From NCBI RefSeq assembly GCF_024707105.1, contig NZ_JANQAJ010000011.1, forward strand, positions 817,488 to 881,487: a stretch of 64,000 nt of DNA, in the 5' to 3' direction. This document shows, piece after piece, positions 9,175 to 18,766 of the stretch (within the stretch, counting starts at the first letter, position 1; each line of letters begins with the position of its first letter). Both the position numbers and the translations under genes were made by a program. Under the pieces are notes generated by a model that worked only from the letters and a program-made list of their open reading frames with translations, made no database searches and had not been told where the DNA came from. Source of the stretch: Devosia ginsengisoli (lineage in GTDB: Bacteria > Pseudomonadota > Alphaproteobacteria > Rhizobiales > Devosiaceae).

Positions 9175-10126
9175 ATGACCACCACCCTCGCCCAATGGCT
9201 TGCTGCCCAGCCTGTTGATCCGAAACTCGCCTCGGTGGTGGCCACCATGGCTGATGCGAGTGCGGAGATTGCCCTCTGTGCTCCGGCTGGCGCCGATTGC
9301 GGGGCAGACGGGGCTGGCGGGGGCGACCAATGTGCAGGGAGAGGCACAGAAGGCGCTCGACGTGATCTCAAACGACATTGTTTTGAATCACATAAAGCGA
9401 AATCCGCAGATTTCGATTCTGGTGTCGGAAGAGCTGGATGAAGCAGTTCACATCGAGAATCAGGGCGCGTTCATGGTGGCGACGGACCCGTTGGACGGGT
9501 CTTCAAATCTCGACGTAAACGTTACTGTTGGCACGATTTTTTCGGTGCTGGATGCGCGCAAGGGCCTGTTGCAGAAGGGCAGCGCACAGTTGGCGGCGGG
9601 ATATGCCGCCTATGGGCCGGCGACAAGCCTGGTGCTGACGTTCGGGGCTTCGACATCCGTGTTCACACTCGATGGAAGCGGGACATTCGTGCTGACGGTG
9701 GAGCGGGTGACGGTGGCGCCGGCTTCGGGGGAATATGCCATCAATACGGCGCGGGAGCGGTTCTGGGATGCGGCGACGCAGGGCTATGTGGCCGAGAATG
9801 TCGCGGGGGAAACCGGAGCGGCGGGCAAGCGCTACAATATGCGCTGGGTCGGCTCGATGGTGGCGGATATCCACCGCATCCTGATGCGGGGCGGGATTTT
9901 CATGTATCCGCTCGATAGTGAGACCGTGAGCAAGGGCGGGCGGCTGCGGCTGCTGTATGAGGCCAATCCGATGGCGCTGCTGGTGGAGGCGGCCGGCGGG
10001 AAATCGACGACCGGGTGGGAGAAGATACTCGATCTGCTGCCGACGGGGATTCATCAGCGGGTGCCGGTGATTTTGGGATCGGCGGAAGAGGTTGAGCGAG
10101 TGGAGGGGTGGTACGCGCGTGGGTAG
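9175..10126 (+). pseudogene. fbp: Class I fructose-1,6-bisphosphatase, single-base frameshift
   Basis: The product would hydrolyse fructose-1,6-bisphosphate in gluconeogenesis. The first 33 codons (MTTTLAQWLAAQPVDPK to SAEIA) are in one frame and the rest, from LRLAPIAGQTGLAGATN, in the next. The switch lies at 9274-9281; removing one base gives a 316-residue protein. The catalytic body is intact: DPLDGSSNLDVNVTVGT (metal site), GEYAIN, RWVGSMVADIHRIL, GGIFMYP and GGRLRLLYEANPMALLVE. The ATG at 9175 has a CGGAG ribosome site. Because the rest is perfectly conserved and fbp is important for growth on organic acids, an assembly error is a serious possibility. Confidence 0.85.
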
Positions 10127-10130
10127 TGCG

Positions 10131-10175
10131 GTGCCACGACCTCGTGGTTCGACGGGCTCACCATGAGGTCTACTG
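10131..10175. repeat. Short intergenic repeat (CCACGACCTCGTGGTTCGAC type)
   Basis: The element contains CCACGACCTCGTGG, a perfect palindrome, followed by TTCGACGGGCTCACCATGAG. Near-identical copies occur at 50634-50673 and 28531-28563, and a diverged double copy at 38424-38555. It lies just after the fbp stop. Confidence 0.75.
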
Positions 10176-10268
10176 CACGGTTCGCACCGGAATTGCAACG
10201 TTGCTAAACCCCCGCTATAGCTCGACTTATGAGGAGCCGGTGCGTGACATTGCCGGCCGGGAGTTATC

Positions 10269-11540
10269 ATGACCGACGCCAAGCTGACGCTGCCCAAGAC
10301 CAATTCGAGCCCGTGGCCGAACCGGCCGTTTCACCGGCAGTATCTGATGCGGCAGGCCAATAACCTGTTCGATTTCTTCGAGGCGCCGTCGATGAATCCC
10401 AAGGGCGGGTTCTTCGAGCTGGATGACGACGGCAATCCGCTCGATGCCGACAATGCCAACAGGCAGATCCATGTCACCACGCGCATGGTGCATTGCGCGG
10501 TGCTAGGCAGCCTGATCGGGCGGCCGGGATCGGACGAGATCGTCGACCATGGCATGCGCTATATCTGGGACAAGCATCGCGATCCGCGCCGGGGCGGCTA
10601 TGTGTGGAGCCTCGACGATGCGGGGGTGACCAACGGGGCCAAGCAGGCCTATGGCCATGCCTTCGTGCTGCTGGCGGCGTCGAGCGCGAGTCTGGTGGGG
10701 CATCCGCTGGCCGGGCAAATGCTGGCTGACGTGACCGAGGTGATCAATACGCGGTTCTGGGACGAGAAAAGCGGCTCGGTGCGGGACGAATATAATCATG
10801 ACTGGTCGCAACTGCTGCCCTATCGCGGGCAGAATGCGAACATGCATATGACCGAGGCGCTGATGGCGGCCCATGAGGCGACGGGCAACCGGGATTACCT
10901 CACCAAGGCCGAGCGGATCGCCGAGTTGATCATTCTCAAGAACGCCGTGCCGCTGGGGCATCGGGTGGCCGAGCATTTCGACGAGAACTGGGTGCTCGAC
11001 AAGAATTACGAGGGCAATGAAATGTTCCGCCCCTCCGGCACGACGCCGGGGCACTGGCTGGAATGGGCGCGGCTGCTGTATCAGCTCTGGGTTTTGGGCG
11101 AGAAGCGGCTGAGCTGGATGACCGGGGCGGCACGCGCGCTGTTCCAGCAGTCGATCGAGCTGGGCTGGGACAGTGTGCATGGCGGATTTTTCTATACGCT
11201 GGACTGGGACAACAAGCCCATCATGCGCGAGAAGCTGTGGTGGCCGGTGAGCGAGGCCATCGGGGCGGCCGCCTATATCTCGGCCTTCGACAATGAGGAC
11301 TATTTCCAGGCCTGGTATCGCAAGCTGTGGGACTATGCCGAGAACCACGTGATCGACCACAAGCGCGGCGGCTGGTTCAGCGAATTGAAGGAAGACCTGA
11401 CCCCGACCTCGCGCCTGTTCGTGGGCAAGCCGGATATCTACCACGCGCTGCAGGCCTGCCTGATCCCGCTCTATCCCACCAATGGCAGCCTGACCAAGGG
11501 GATCATCGAGGCGGATCATACGGAGAAGCACCTGGTTTAG
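10269..11540 (+). CDS. AGE-family aldose-ketose isomerase/epimerase (mannose isomerase-like)
   Basis: This 423-residue cytoplasmic protein belongs to the N-acylglucosamine 2-epimerase superfamily, an (alpha/alpha)6 barrel. Diagnostic segments are NRQIHVTTRMVHCAVLGS, the YGHAFVLLAASSA helix, the RGQNANMHMTEALMAAHEAT segment with its catalytic histidine, and a late PVSEAIGAAAY. This pattern resembles the YihS/mannose isomerase branch more than true GlcNAc 2-epimerases, so it probably interconverts mannose and fructose or a related sugar. The GGGAG ribosome site supports the ATG at 10269. No sugar transporter adjoins it, so the physiological substrate is open. Confidence 0.85.
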   Translation: MTDAKLTLPKTNSSPWPNRPFHRQYLMRQANNLFDFFEAPSMNPKGGFFELDDDGNPLDADNANRQIHVTTRMVHCAVLGSLIGRPGSDEIVDHGMRYIWDKHRDPRRGGYVWSLDDAGVTNGAKQAYGHAFVLLAASSASLVGHPLAGQMLADVTEVINTRFWDEKSGSVRDEYNHDWSQLLPYRGQNANMHMTEALMAAHEATGNRDYLTKAERIAELIILKNAVPLGHRVAEHFDENWVLDKNYEGNEMFRPSGTTPGHWLEWARLLYQLWVLGEKRLSWMTGAARALFQQSIELGWDSVHGGFFYTLDWDNKPIMREKLWWPVSEAIGAAAYISAFDNEDYFQAWYRKLWDYAENHVIDHKRGGWFSELKEDLTPTSRLFVGKPDIYHALQACLIPLYPTNGSLTKGIIEADHTEKHLV

Positions 11541-11577
11541 GGGGCCTTCCTTCTCCCCTTGAGGGAGAGGGAAGACC
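11541..11577. repeat. Degenerate GC-rich repeat fragment
   Basis: GGCCTTCCTTCTCCCCTTGAGGGAGAGG lies right after the epimerase stop and resembles the CTTCTCCC/GGGAGAAG core of the larger repeats in this window. It is short and imperfect. Confidence 0.45.
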
Positions 11578-11639
11578 TTGGTGCATGTTGCCAGTGCAGC
11601 GATGGGCGCGTAGATCAGCGGCAGATGAGGGAGCCCGTT

Positions 11640-12512
11640 ATGTCACGATCCAACCGCCTGCCTGCCCAATTGCCGCGCCTGCTGGTGGAGCGCGCGGTGG
11701 CTGCTGCGCTGGAGGAGGATCTGGGGCTGGCGGGCGACCTGACCAGCCAGGCGACACTGGCGCCCGAGGCGTGGGCGACGGCAAGCCTGTCGGCGCGGGA
11801 GCCGGGGGTGATTGCGGCGCTGGACCTGGCGGCGGCGGCGTTCCGATTGGTGGGCGATGGCGTGAGCTTTACGCCTGAGGTGGCCGACGGCGACAGGGTG
11901 GCGGCGGGCGATGTGGTGGCCACGGTGGCGGGCCCTGCCCGGCTGGTCATGTCGGCGGAGCGCGTCGCGCTGAATTTCCTCAACCATCTGAGCGGCATTG
12001 CCACGCTGACGCGGGACTATGCCGATGCGGTGGCCGGGACCGGGGCGCAGATCTGCGATACGCGCAAGACCACGCCGGGATTGCGGGCCTTCGAGAAATA
12101 TGCGGTGCGCTGTGGCGGCGGGGCCAACCATCGCTATGCGCTGGATGACGCTATCCTGATCAAGGACAACCATATCGCCGTGGCCGGCAGCGTGACGGCG
12201 GCCTATCAGGCGGCGGAGGCCTTTGCCGGGCATCTGGTGGCCATCGAGATCGAAGTCACAACATTGGCTGAGCTGGAGGAAGCGCTGGCGGCTGGCGCGC
12301 GCGTGGTGCTGCTCGACAATATGGACAATGAAACGCTGCGGCAGGCCGTGGCAATCAATGCCGGGCGGGCGAAGCTGGAAGCCTCGGGCGGGGTGAAGCT
12401 CGACCGGGTGCGGTCGATCGGCGAGACGGGGGTGGATTATATTTCCACCAGCCAGATCACCATGGCAGCCACGCCGCTCGACCTGGGGCTCGATGTGGTG
12501 GTGGAGCGCTGA
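11640..12512 (+). CDS. nadC: Nicotinate-nucleotide pyrophosphorylase (carboxylating)
   Basis: A 290-residue enzyme that makes nicotinate mononucleotide from quinolinate and PRPP in de novo NAD synthesis. Key motifs: EEDLGLAGDLTSQATL, the AERVALNFLNHLSGIAT helix, the CDTRKTTPGLRAFEKYAVRC PRPP/quinolinate site, GGANHRYALDDAILIKDNH, and IEIEVTTLAELEEAL. The ATG at 11640 follows GATGAGGGA; a longer reading from 11559 runs through repeat sequence and is rejected. The stop is one base from the next start, so nadC and cysQ form an operon. Confidence 0.96.
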   Translation: MSRSNRLPAQLPRLLVERAVAAALEEDLGLAGDLTSQATLAPEAWATASLSAREPGVIAALDLAAAAFRLVGDGVSFTPEVADGDRVAAGDVVATVAGPARLVMSAERVALNFLNHLSGIATLTRDYADAVAGTGAQICDTRKTTPGLRAFEKYAVRCGGGANHRYALDDAILIKDNHIAVAGSVTAAYQAAEAFAGHLVAIEIEVTTLAELEEALAAGARVVLLDNMDNETLRQAVAINAGRAKLEASGGVKLDRVRSIGETGVDYISTSQITMAATPLDLGLDVVVER

Positions 12513-12513
12513 C

Positions 12514-13344
12514 ATGGCCCCTGACGGGCAGGCGCCGACCGATGCAGCGCTGACCGCACTAGTGCTGGAGGCGGCCATGGTGGCTGCACGAGTGATCCTC
12601 GATGTCTATGCGCGCCCCATCACGGCGGTGGCCAAGCTGGATGGCTCGCCGGTGACGGAGGCGGACCGGGCGGCGGAGGCCGTTATTCTCGATATGCTGA
12701 AGCCGACGGGCATTCCGGTGCTGGGCGAGGAAAGCGTCGCCGCCGGGATTATTCCTGACCTGGGGGAACGCTATTTCGTGGTCGATCCGCTTGATGGGAC
12801 CAAGGAATTCATCAAGCGCAATGGCGAGTTCACGGTGAATATCGCGCTGGTGGAACAGGGCGCGCCGGTGCTCGGCGTGGTGCTGGCGCCGGTGACGGGA
12901 GAAACCTTCATCGGCGATGCCTCGGGGGCATGGTTCTGCAATATGACGGGTGGAAGCGCATCGGAAAAGCGCGCGATTTCAGTGGTTTCGCGCGAGCGGC
13001 TCCGCATCGTGGCGAGTCGGTCGCACGGACATGCGGCGCTGGCGGCTCTGTGCGAGACGCTGGATGTGGAGGCCGATGTGTCGGTGGGCTCGTCGCTGAA
13101 ATTCTGCCTGCTGGCGCGCGGCGATGCGCAGCTCTATCCGCGTTTCACCCCGACCTCGGAATGGGACACGGCGGCGGGACAGGCAGTGCTGGAAGCGGCG
13201 GGCGGCGTGGTGATCACGCTGGACGGACAGCGGATGCGCTACGGCAAGGGGGACCTGGCCTTCCTCAATCCGTATTTCGTGGCGGCGGCCAGTGATGAGC
13301 TGGCGCAGCGCACGGCGGCTGAAATGGCCCGATTGCTGGGTTAA
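12514..13344 (+). CDS. cysQ: 3'(2'),5'-bisphosphate nucleotidase (CysQ/inositol monophosphatase family)
   Basis: This 276-residue, lithium-sensitive-type phosphatase removes the 3'-phosphate from PAP/PAPS, a by-product of sulfate assimilation. The Mg2+ site is explicit: GEES, then DPLDGTKEFIKRNGEFTVNI and the distal SEWDTAAGQAVLEAAGG. The pairing of metal ligands and the KEF variant fit CysQ better than inositol monophosphatase. Translation begins at the ATG one base after nadC. The start at 12493 inside nadC is rejected. Confidence 0.92.
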   Translation: MAPDGQAPTDAALTALVLEAAMVAARVILDVYARPITAVAKLDGSPVTEADRAAEAVILDMLKPTGIPVLGEESVAAGIIPDLGERYFVVDPLDGTKEFIKRNGEFTVNIALVEQGAPVLGVVLAPVTGETFIGDASGAWFCNMTGGSASEKRAISVVSRERLRIVASRSHGHAALAALCETLDVEADVSVGSSLKFCLLARGDAQLYPRFTPTSEWDTAAGQAVLEAAGGVVITLDGQRMRYGKGDLAFLNPYFVAAASDELAQRTAAEMARLLG

Positions 13345-13433
13345 ATCGCCAGCCATGCAACCTGATCTTAACTGGTCTACCCAATCTGTGGGGTCCAGGA
13401 ACTTGCGCGATTCACGCCGAACCTATACAGGAC

Positions 13434-13456
13434 CGGCATATATCGGCCCGGCATAT
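13434..13456 (+). promoter_or_regulatory. Candidate PadR operator: repeated CGGCATAT boxes
   Basis: Two copies of CGGCATAT start 15 bases apart (13434 and 13449), each followed by a GG/CC half-palindrome, immediately before the padR start. The spacing and the autoregulatory habit of PadR proteins suggest an operator for padR and the downstream pump. This is inference from position and repetition only. Confidence 0.4.
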
Positions 13457-13475
13457 GGCCCGGCGGAGTCAGCGC

Positions 13476-14024
13476 ATGAACGTCAGAACCCTTTGTCTAT
13501 CGATCCTCTACGAGGGCGAAGCAACCGGATATGAAATCCGGCGGCTTTGCGTCGAAGGCGAATGCTCGTACTTCATCGAAGCGAGCTTCGGTTCGATCTA
13601 CCCTGCCCTCGCCAAGCTGGAGGACGAGGGTCTCGTTACCAGCCGGACCGAACAGCAGACCGGCAAGCCGGCCAAGAAGGTCTATTCCATCACCGAGGCG
13701 GGCCGCGCGGCCTTTGCCGAGGAACTGGCCGGTCCGCTGGGCGACGACATGTTCCGCAGCCCCTTCCTGCTGTTTGCCCGTTTCGCGCATATTTTGCCGC
13801 GCGAACTGGTCGAGGCACGGGCCAACGAATTCCTGCAACGAACTATAGACGGTCATCGCAAGCTCGAGGAAGCGTTCGCCGAACGCGGCAGCAATGCGGG
13901 TGACACATGGGTCATCAATTACGGACGTGCAATGATGGAGGTTGCCGAACGGCACATGCGCTCCCATATGCACGAACTGATCAATTTGGCGAAAGCCGAG
14001 CCGAAAAAAGACGCGGCTGAGTAA
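13476..14024 (+). CDS. PadR-family transcriptional regulator
   Basis: A 182-residue cytoplasmic DNA-binding protein. The winged helix is typical: LCLSILYEGEATGYEIRRLC, then EASFGSIYPALAKLEDEGLV and KKVYSITEAGRAAF. The C-terminal half is a long helical dimerisation domain. It is the first gene of a three-gene run with an RND membrane-fusion protein and permease, so it most likely represses that pump and responds to its substrates. The ATG at 13476 is chosen because upstream sequence is the repeated CGGCATAT box region. Confidence 0.9.
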   Translation: MNVRTLCLSILYEGEATGYEIRRLCVEGECSYFIEASFGSIYPALAKLEDEGLVTSRTEQQTGKPAKKVYSITEAGRAAFAEELAGPLGDDMFRSPFLLFARFAHILPRELVEARANEFLQRTIDGHRKLEEAFAERGSNAGDTWVINYGRAMMEVAERHMRSHMHELINLAKAEPKKDAAE

Positions 14025-14038
14025 AGGGGCGAATCTCA

Positions 14039-15307
14039 ATGCGTGTATTGTTTTCCTATGGCCTGGCCTTCCTGATCCTGATCGGGATTGGCGGCTGGCT
14101 GGCAACAGGGACATTGGTTGTCGGCGGCCAGGGCCCCGGCAATGGCGAAAAGCCGATCATTTCGGTGATCGAGGGCCAGGAAAACGGCCCCCTGCACACG
14201 ACGCTGGCTGAAGCCGGCGTGCTGGCCGAACATCCCCATCCCACAACCGATCCGCACCTGACCATTGCCCAGCGCAATGAGCTGGAAAGCGGTGCCTCGG
14301 CGCCCCTGCCGACGGTTCAGACCGTGACCTATGTGGCCCAGCCGATGAAAATCGACGTGCCGCTGCGCGGCCGCACCCAGGCCAAGGCCACTGTAGGCGT
14401 GGTAGCGGAAACCGCCGGCATCGTCGATGTGGTGCATGTGACCAAGGGCCAGTCGGTGGATGTGGGCGACCTGCTCTGCACACTGGACCAGGGCACGCGC
14501 GCCGCCGCGGTGGCACAGGCTCGAGCGGGGCTGGAACAGGCCGATGCGGGCCTGCAGCAGGCCCAGGCCAATTTCGATACCAATGCCGAATTGCGGGCCA
14601 AGGGCCTCGCCGCCCCCAACACCGCCCGCGACCTTGAAGTCGCGCTGAGCGGCGCGAAGGCTGCCGTGTCATCGGCCCAGGCCGGGCTCGACAATGCCGA
14701 GGCCGAGCTGGACCGCACCGAAATCAAGGCCAAGGTGGCCGGTGTGGTGCAGGACCCGCTGGCCATTGCCGGCTCCATGCTCGGCCAGGGCCAGCCCTGC
14801 GCGACGATCGTGCAGCTCAACCCCATGGTGTTCCTCGGCCAGGTGCCGGAATCGCGCATCGACCTCGCCAAGCTCGGGCTCGATGCGGTGATCACCACGG
14901 TGCCCGGCGCCAAAGTGGACGGCAAGGTGACGTTCATTTCGGCGGTTGCCGACAATGCGACGCGCTCCTTCCCGGTCGAAATCGAATTCGCCAATGAAGA
15001 CCTGTCGATCCGTGACGGCGTGACGGCCGAGGCCATCGTGACCCTGGGCACCGCCCCCGGCCACCTGCTGCCGCAGTCGGTGCTGACGCTTGACGACAAG
15101 GGCACGCTGGGCGTGCGCACCGTCGAAGACGGCGTGGTGGCATTCCATGAGATCACCATCGTCAGCGACACCCGCGCCGGCGTGTGGGTCACCGGGCTGC
15201 CGCTCAGCGCCAATGTGATCACCGTCGGGCAGGAAAACGTGACCGCCGGCCAGGCCGTGGACGCCACGGCAGCCGAAGCTCCCACCGCCAGCGAAGAAAG
15301 CGTCTGA
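14039..15307 (+). CDS. RND efflux periplasmic adaptor (membrane fusion protein)
   Basis: This 422-residue protein has an N-terminal membrane anchor (residues 5-28, LFSYGLAFLILIGIGGWLA), a lipoyl-type half (VAETAGIVDVVHVTKGQSVD), an alpha-hairpin rich in Ala/Gln (about 160-235), the second lipoyl half and a beta-barrel domain. It links the inner-membrane RND pump to an outer-membrane channel. It starts 14 bases after padR and ends two bases before the permease, so the three form one operon. No outer-membrane factor gene is present. Confidence 0.93.
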   Translation: MRVLFSYGLAFLILIGIGGWLATGTLVVGGQGPGNGEKPIISVIEGQENGPLHTTLAEAGVLAEHPHPTTDPHLTIAQRNELESGASAPLPTVQTVTYVAQPMKIDVPLRGRTQAKATVGVVAETAGIVDVVHVTKGQSVDVGDLLCTLDQGTRAAAVAQARAGLEQADAGLQQAQANFDTNAELRAKGLAAPNTARDLEVALSGAKAAVSSAQAGLDNAEAELDRTEIKAKVAGVVQDPLAIAGSMLGQGQPCATIVQLNPMVFLGQVPESRIDLAKLGLDAVITTVPGAKVDGKVTFISAVADNATRSFPVEIEFANEDLSIRDGVTAEAIVTLGTAPGHLLPQSVLTLDDKGTLGVRTVEDGVVAFHEITIVSDTRAGVWVTGLPLSANVITVGQENVTAGQAVDATAAEAPTASEESV

Positions 15308-15309
15308 TC

Positions 15310-18300
15310 ATGGTCGACTTCATCGTCAAAATCCTCAGGATGCCGCGTGTCGTCCTGACGGTCATGGTCATCATGCTCGCGGCGGGCATTTCGGCCTATG
15401 TGTCGCTGCCCAAGGAAAGCTTCCCGGCCATCGACGTGCCGTATCTCTACGTGTCGATCAGCCAGACCGGCGTCTCCCCGCGAGACGCCGAGAACCTTTG
15501 GCCAAGCCGGCCGAAGAGGAACTGGCGACGCTACCGGGACTGCAGAATATCAGTTCGACCTCGACCACCGGGCATGCCTCGGTGTTCCTCGAATTCGACA
15601 TCAATACCGACAAGGACCAGGCGCTGGCCGATACCCGCGCCCGCATGGACGCGCTGAAGTCCAAGCTCCCCACCGATGCGGACGATCCGGTCGTGGCGGA
15701 AATCGACCTGGTCGGCATGCCGATCATTTCGGTGGCCGTCTATGGCAGCGCGCCGGAAAAGGAACTGGTGCGCCGCGCCGAGGACCTGCAGGATGCGCTG
15801 GAAGGTATTGCCGAAGTGCGCGAAGCCGTGCTGTCGGGCGCCCGCGATGAAATCCTCGAAGTGCGGATCGACCTGCTGCGGCTCGAAGCCTATGGGCTGA
15901 CGGCCAACCAATTGTTCGATGCACTGAGCAGGAACAACATGGTGGTGCCGGGCGGTACGCTCAATACCGGCCAGGGCTCGTTCAACATCGAAGTGCCAGG
16001 CCTGATCACCAATGCGCAGGATGTATTCGAGCTGCCGCTGAAGACCGACGGCAATACCGTCGTGACCTTTGGCGACGTCGCCACGATTACCCGCACGCTG
16101 GCCGATGCCACCGACTATACGACGGTGAACGGTTCGCCGGCCCTGATCATGGGCGTCAGCAAGAAGCTGGGCACCAATATCATCGACGTGTCCGACAAGG
16201 TTCGGGCGACCACCGAAGCGCTGGCCAAGGACTGGCCGGCGGGCGTGCATTACAGCTTCTTCCTCGATCAGGCCGAGACGACCACGTCGCTGTTCCGCTC
16301 GCTGGAAGCGGCGGTGCTGACCGCCGTGGCACTGGTGCTGATCACCTGCGTGGCCACGCTCGGCGTGCGTCCCGCGATCATGATCGGCATGTCCATTCCG
16401 CTGTCGTTCATGATGGCATTCCTGGTGGCCCAGTCGCTGGGCATGACCATCAACATGATGGTGATGTTCGGCCTGGTGATCGCCGTGGGCGTGCTCGTGG
16501 ACGACCCCGTGGTGGTGGTGGAATATGCCGAGCGAAAGCTGCAGGAAGGGGTGTCCAAGAAGGAAGCCTTCATCCTGGCGGTGCGCAAGATGTTCGTGCC
16601 GGTGGTTGGCGCCACCGCGACGACGCTCGGCGCCTTCGTGCCGCTGCTGTTCTGGCCCGGCATCATCGGCAAGTTCATGAGCTACCTGCCGATGATCGTG
16701 ATCATCGTCATGGTCGCCTCGCTGATCTCGGCGCTGATCTTCATGCCCGTCATCGGCGCGGTCATCGCCTCCACGCATGTGGACGAGAAGGAGAAGGAAG
16801 CCGCAGACATCGTGATGTATGCGGACAAGTTCGACTCCAAGAAGGTCCGCGGCCTGACCGGCATCTATGTACGGACGCTGGAACACCTGCTGCACTGGCC
16901 GCTGCCGACACTGGCGGTGGGCTTTGCCATCATCGTCGGCATCTTCGCCACCTATGCCACCAATCCGACCGGTACGGAGGCCTTCCCGGCATCCGAGCCC
17001 GAATTCGCCACGGTGGCCGTGGTGGGTCGCGGCAATTACTCGCCGGAAGAAATTCGCGACATGATGGGCGAAATCGGTGACGAGATCATGCAGGTGCACG
17101 GCATTCAGGACGTGATCATGCAGTTCGGCTCGACCGGGGCCTTCGGCTCTATGCCACCGGACACGATCGGCAATTTCCAGCTACAGCTCGTCAACTACAA
17201 CAATCGCGTCAAGGCCGAGGAAATCTTCGCCGATATCCGTGAGCGGGTGGCCGGCTTTGCCGGTCTCGATATCCAGGTGCTGGCGGCCGAGAACGGCCCG
17301 CCGGCCGGCAAGGACATCAACCTGCGCGTGGAAAGCACCAATTACGACGACCTCGTGCCTGTCGTGGCGGCGATCCGCGAGCATATCGAAAGCATGCCGA
17401 ACACGGTGGACGTCGAAGACGGCCGCCCCTCCCCCGGCATCGACTGGCAGATCACCATCGACCGCAACGAGGCCGGCAAATATGGCATCGGCGTACGCGA
17501 ACTGGCACCCTATGTGCAGCTCGTCACCTCGGGTGTGAACCTGGGCACCTATCGCGATGCCGAGACCGGCAAGGAACTCGACATCAAGGTGCGCCTGCCC
17601 GAGGAAGAGCGGACGTTCGACGCGCTCGACTCGATGCGGATCGCGACCCAGCAGGGCATGATCCCGGTCAGCAACTTCATCGAGCGGACGGCCGTGCCCA
17701 AGGTCGCCAATATCTCGCGGCGCAACCAGGTCTACCAGATGCCGGTGGCCGCGGGCCTGGCCGACCTGCCCGAAGGCGTCTATGCCGCCGACCGGGTGGC
17801 GGAGCTGCAGTCCTGGATTGCCGAGCAGCCTTTCCCCGAGACGGTGACCATCGCCTATGGCGGCGCGGAAGAGCAGATGGGCGACGCCAACGCGTTCATC
17901 ATCCAGGCCTTCGGCATGGCGATGTTCCTGATCTTCTTCATCCTGCTGCTGGAATATAACAGCTTCTACCAGGTGATGGTGACGCTCTCGACGGTCATCA
18001 TGTCGGTGGCGGGCGTGCTCCTGGGCATGCTGGCGACAGGCATGAGCTTCTCGGCCATCATGACGGGGCTGGGCATCGTGGCGCTGGCGGGCATTGTGGT
18101 GAAGAACGGCATCGTGCTGATCGACACTTACAATGACTATAACCGGCACCAGCATGTCGAGCCGGTCAAGGCGATGCTGCTCACCGCCGCACAGCGCGTG
18201 CGGCCGGTGCTGCTCACCGCGTTCCTGACGGCACTCGGCGTGATCCCGATGTGGGCGAATATCGAGTTCGACTTCATCCGCCGCGAAGTGGTGATCGGGG

Positions 18301-18644
18301 GCCTTGCCGGTTCGTGGTTCATCCACCTTTCCGCGGCACTGGTTTCGGGCCTGTTCTTCTCGACCGCCCTGACGCTGATCATGGTGCCCGTGATGATCAC
18401 CGCGCCCAGCGTGATGTGGGGCCAGATCAAGTGGGCCGGCCACCAGTTCGGCCGGCTGGGCCAGTTCGTCACCGGCCGCGGCCGGGCGGCGCAGGCGGTA
18501 CCGGCAGGCTTTGACGGCATGGCGGTGGAAATCCCCGATGATGCCGACAGCACCAAGCGCTACATCGTCAGCAAGGATGCCGGGCTGGTGGAAAAGGAAA
18601 AGAACGGCGTGACCGTGGTTAGCCGCCCCGAAGCCGCCGAATAG
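15310..18644 (+). pseudogene. RND efflux permease (AcrB/HAE1-like), single-base frameshift near its start
   Basis: The protein would be a proton-driven inner-membrane exporter of about 1111 residues. The first 62 codons (MVDFIVKILRMPRVVLTVMV, TM1, then SLPKESFPAIDVPYLYVSIS and GVSPRDAENL) are in one frame; from LAKPAEEELATLPGLQNISS onward the frame differs. The break is at the TTT run 15497-15499 and one extra base repairs it. The rest is intact: PAIMIGMSIPLSFMMAFLV, the TM4 motif GLVIAVGVLVDDPVVVVEYA with paired aspartates, and VLLTAFLTALGVIPM late. A strong terminator follows. If real, the lesion would remove the pump. Confidence 0.87.
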
Positions 18645-18664
18645 GCTGGTTCGGATGACATGGA

Positions 18665-18692
18665 AAAGGCCCGCATCGATGCGGGCCTTTTT
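18665..18692 (+). terminator. Rho-independent terminator after the RND operon
   Basis: A perfect 26-base palindrome (AAAGGCCCGCATC / GATGCGGGCCTTT) is followed on the plus strand by further T residues. It ends the padR-adaptor-permease transcript and insulates the toxin-antitoxin genes. Confidence 0.9.
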
Positions 18693-18713
18693 GTGTGTGC
18701 TGCATCTTGCCAT

Positions 18714-18754
18714 TTTAGCTGTTTTAGCTATATAGCTCTTTAGCTAATTTAGCC
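18714..18754 (+). promoter_or_regulatory. Operator array of phd-doc: four TTTAGC boxes and an AGCTATATAGCT palindrome
   Basis: TTTAGCT occurs at 18714, 18723 and 18739 and TTTAGCC at 18748. The perfect palindrome AGCTATATAGCT (18726-18737) lies in the middle. The array ends just before the AAGGAG ribosome site of the antitoxin. Phd antitoxins repress their own operon by binding palindromic sites at this place, so this is very probably the operator and core promoter. The AT-rich block stands out against the GC-rich surroundings. Confidence 0.7.
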
Positions 18755-18766
18755 AAGGAGCCCATC

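Noticed and set aside
15531..17099. 522-codon antisense frame in the RND permease
   Set aside because: His-rich mirror of membrane segments, no family.
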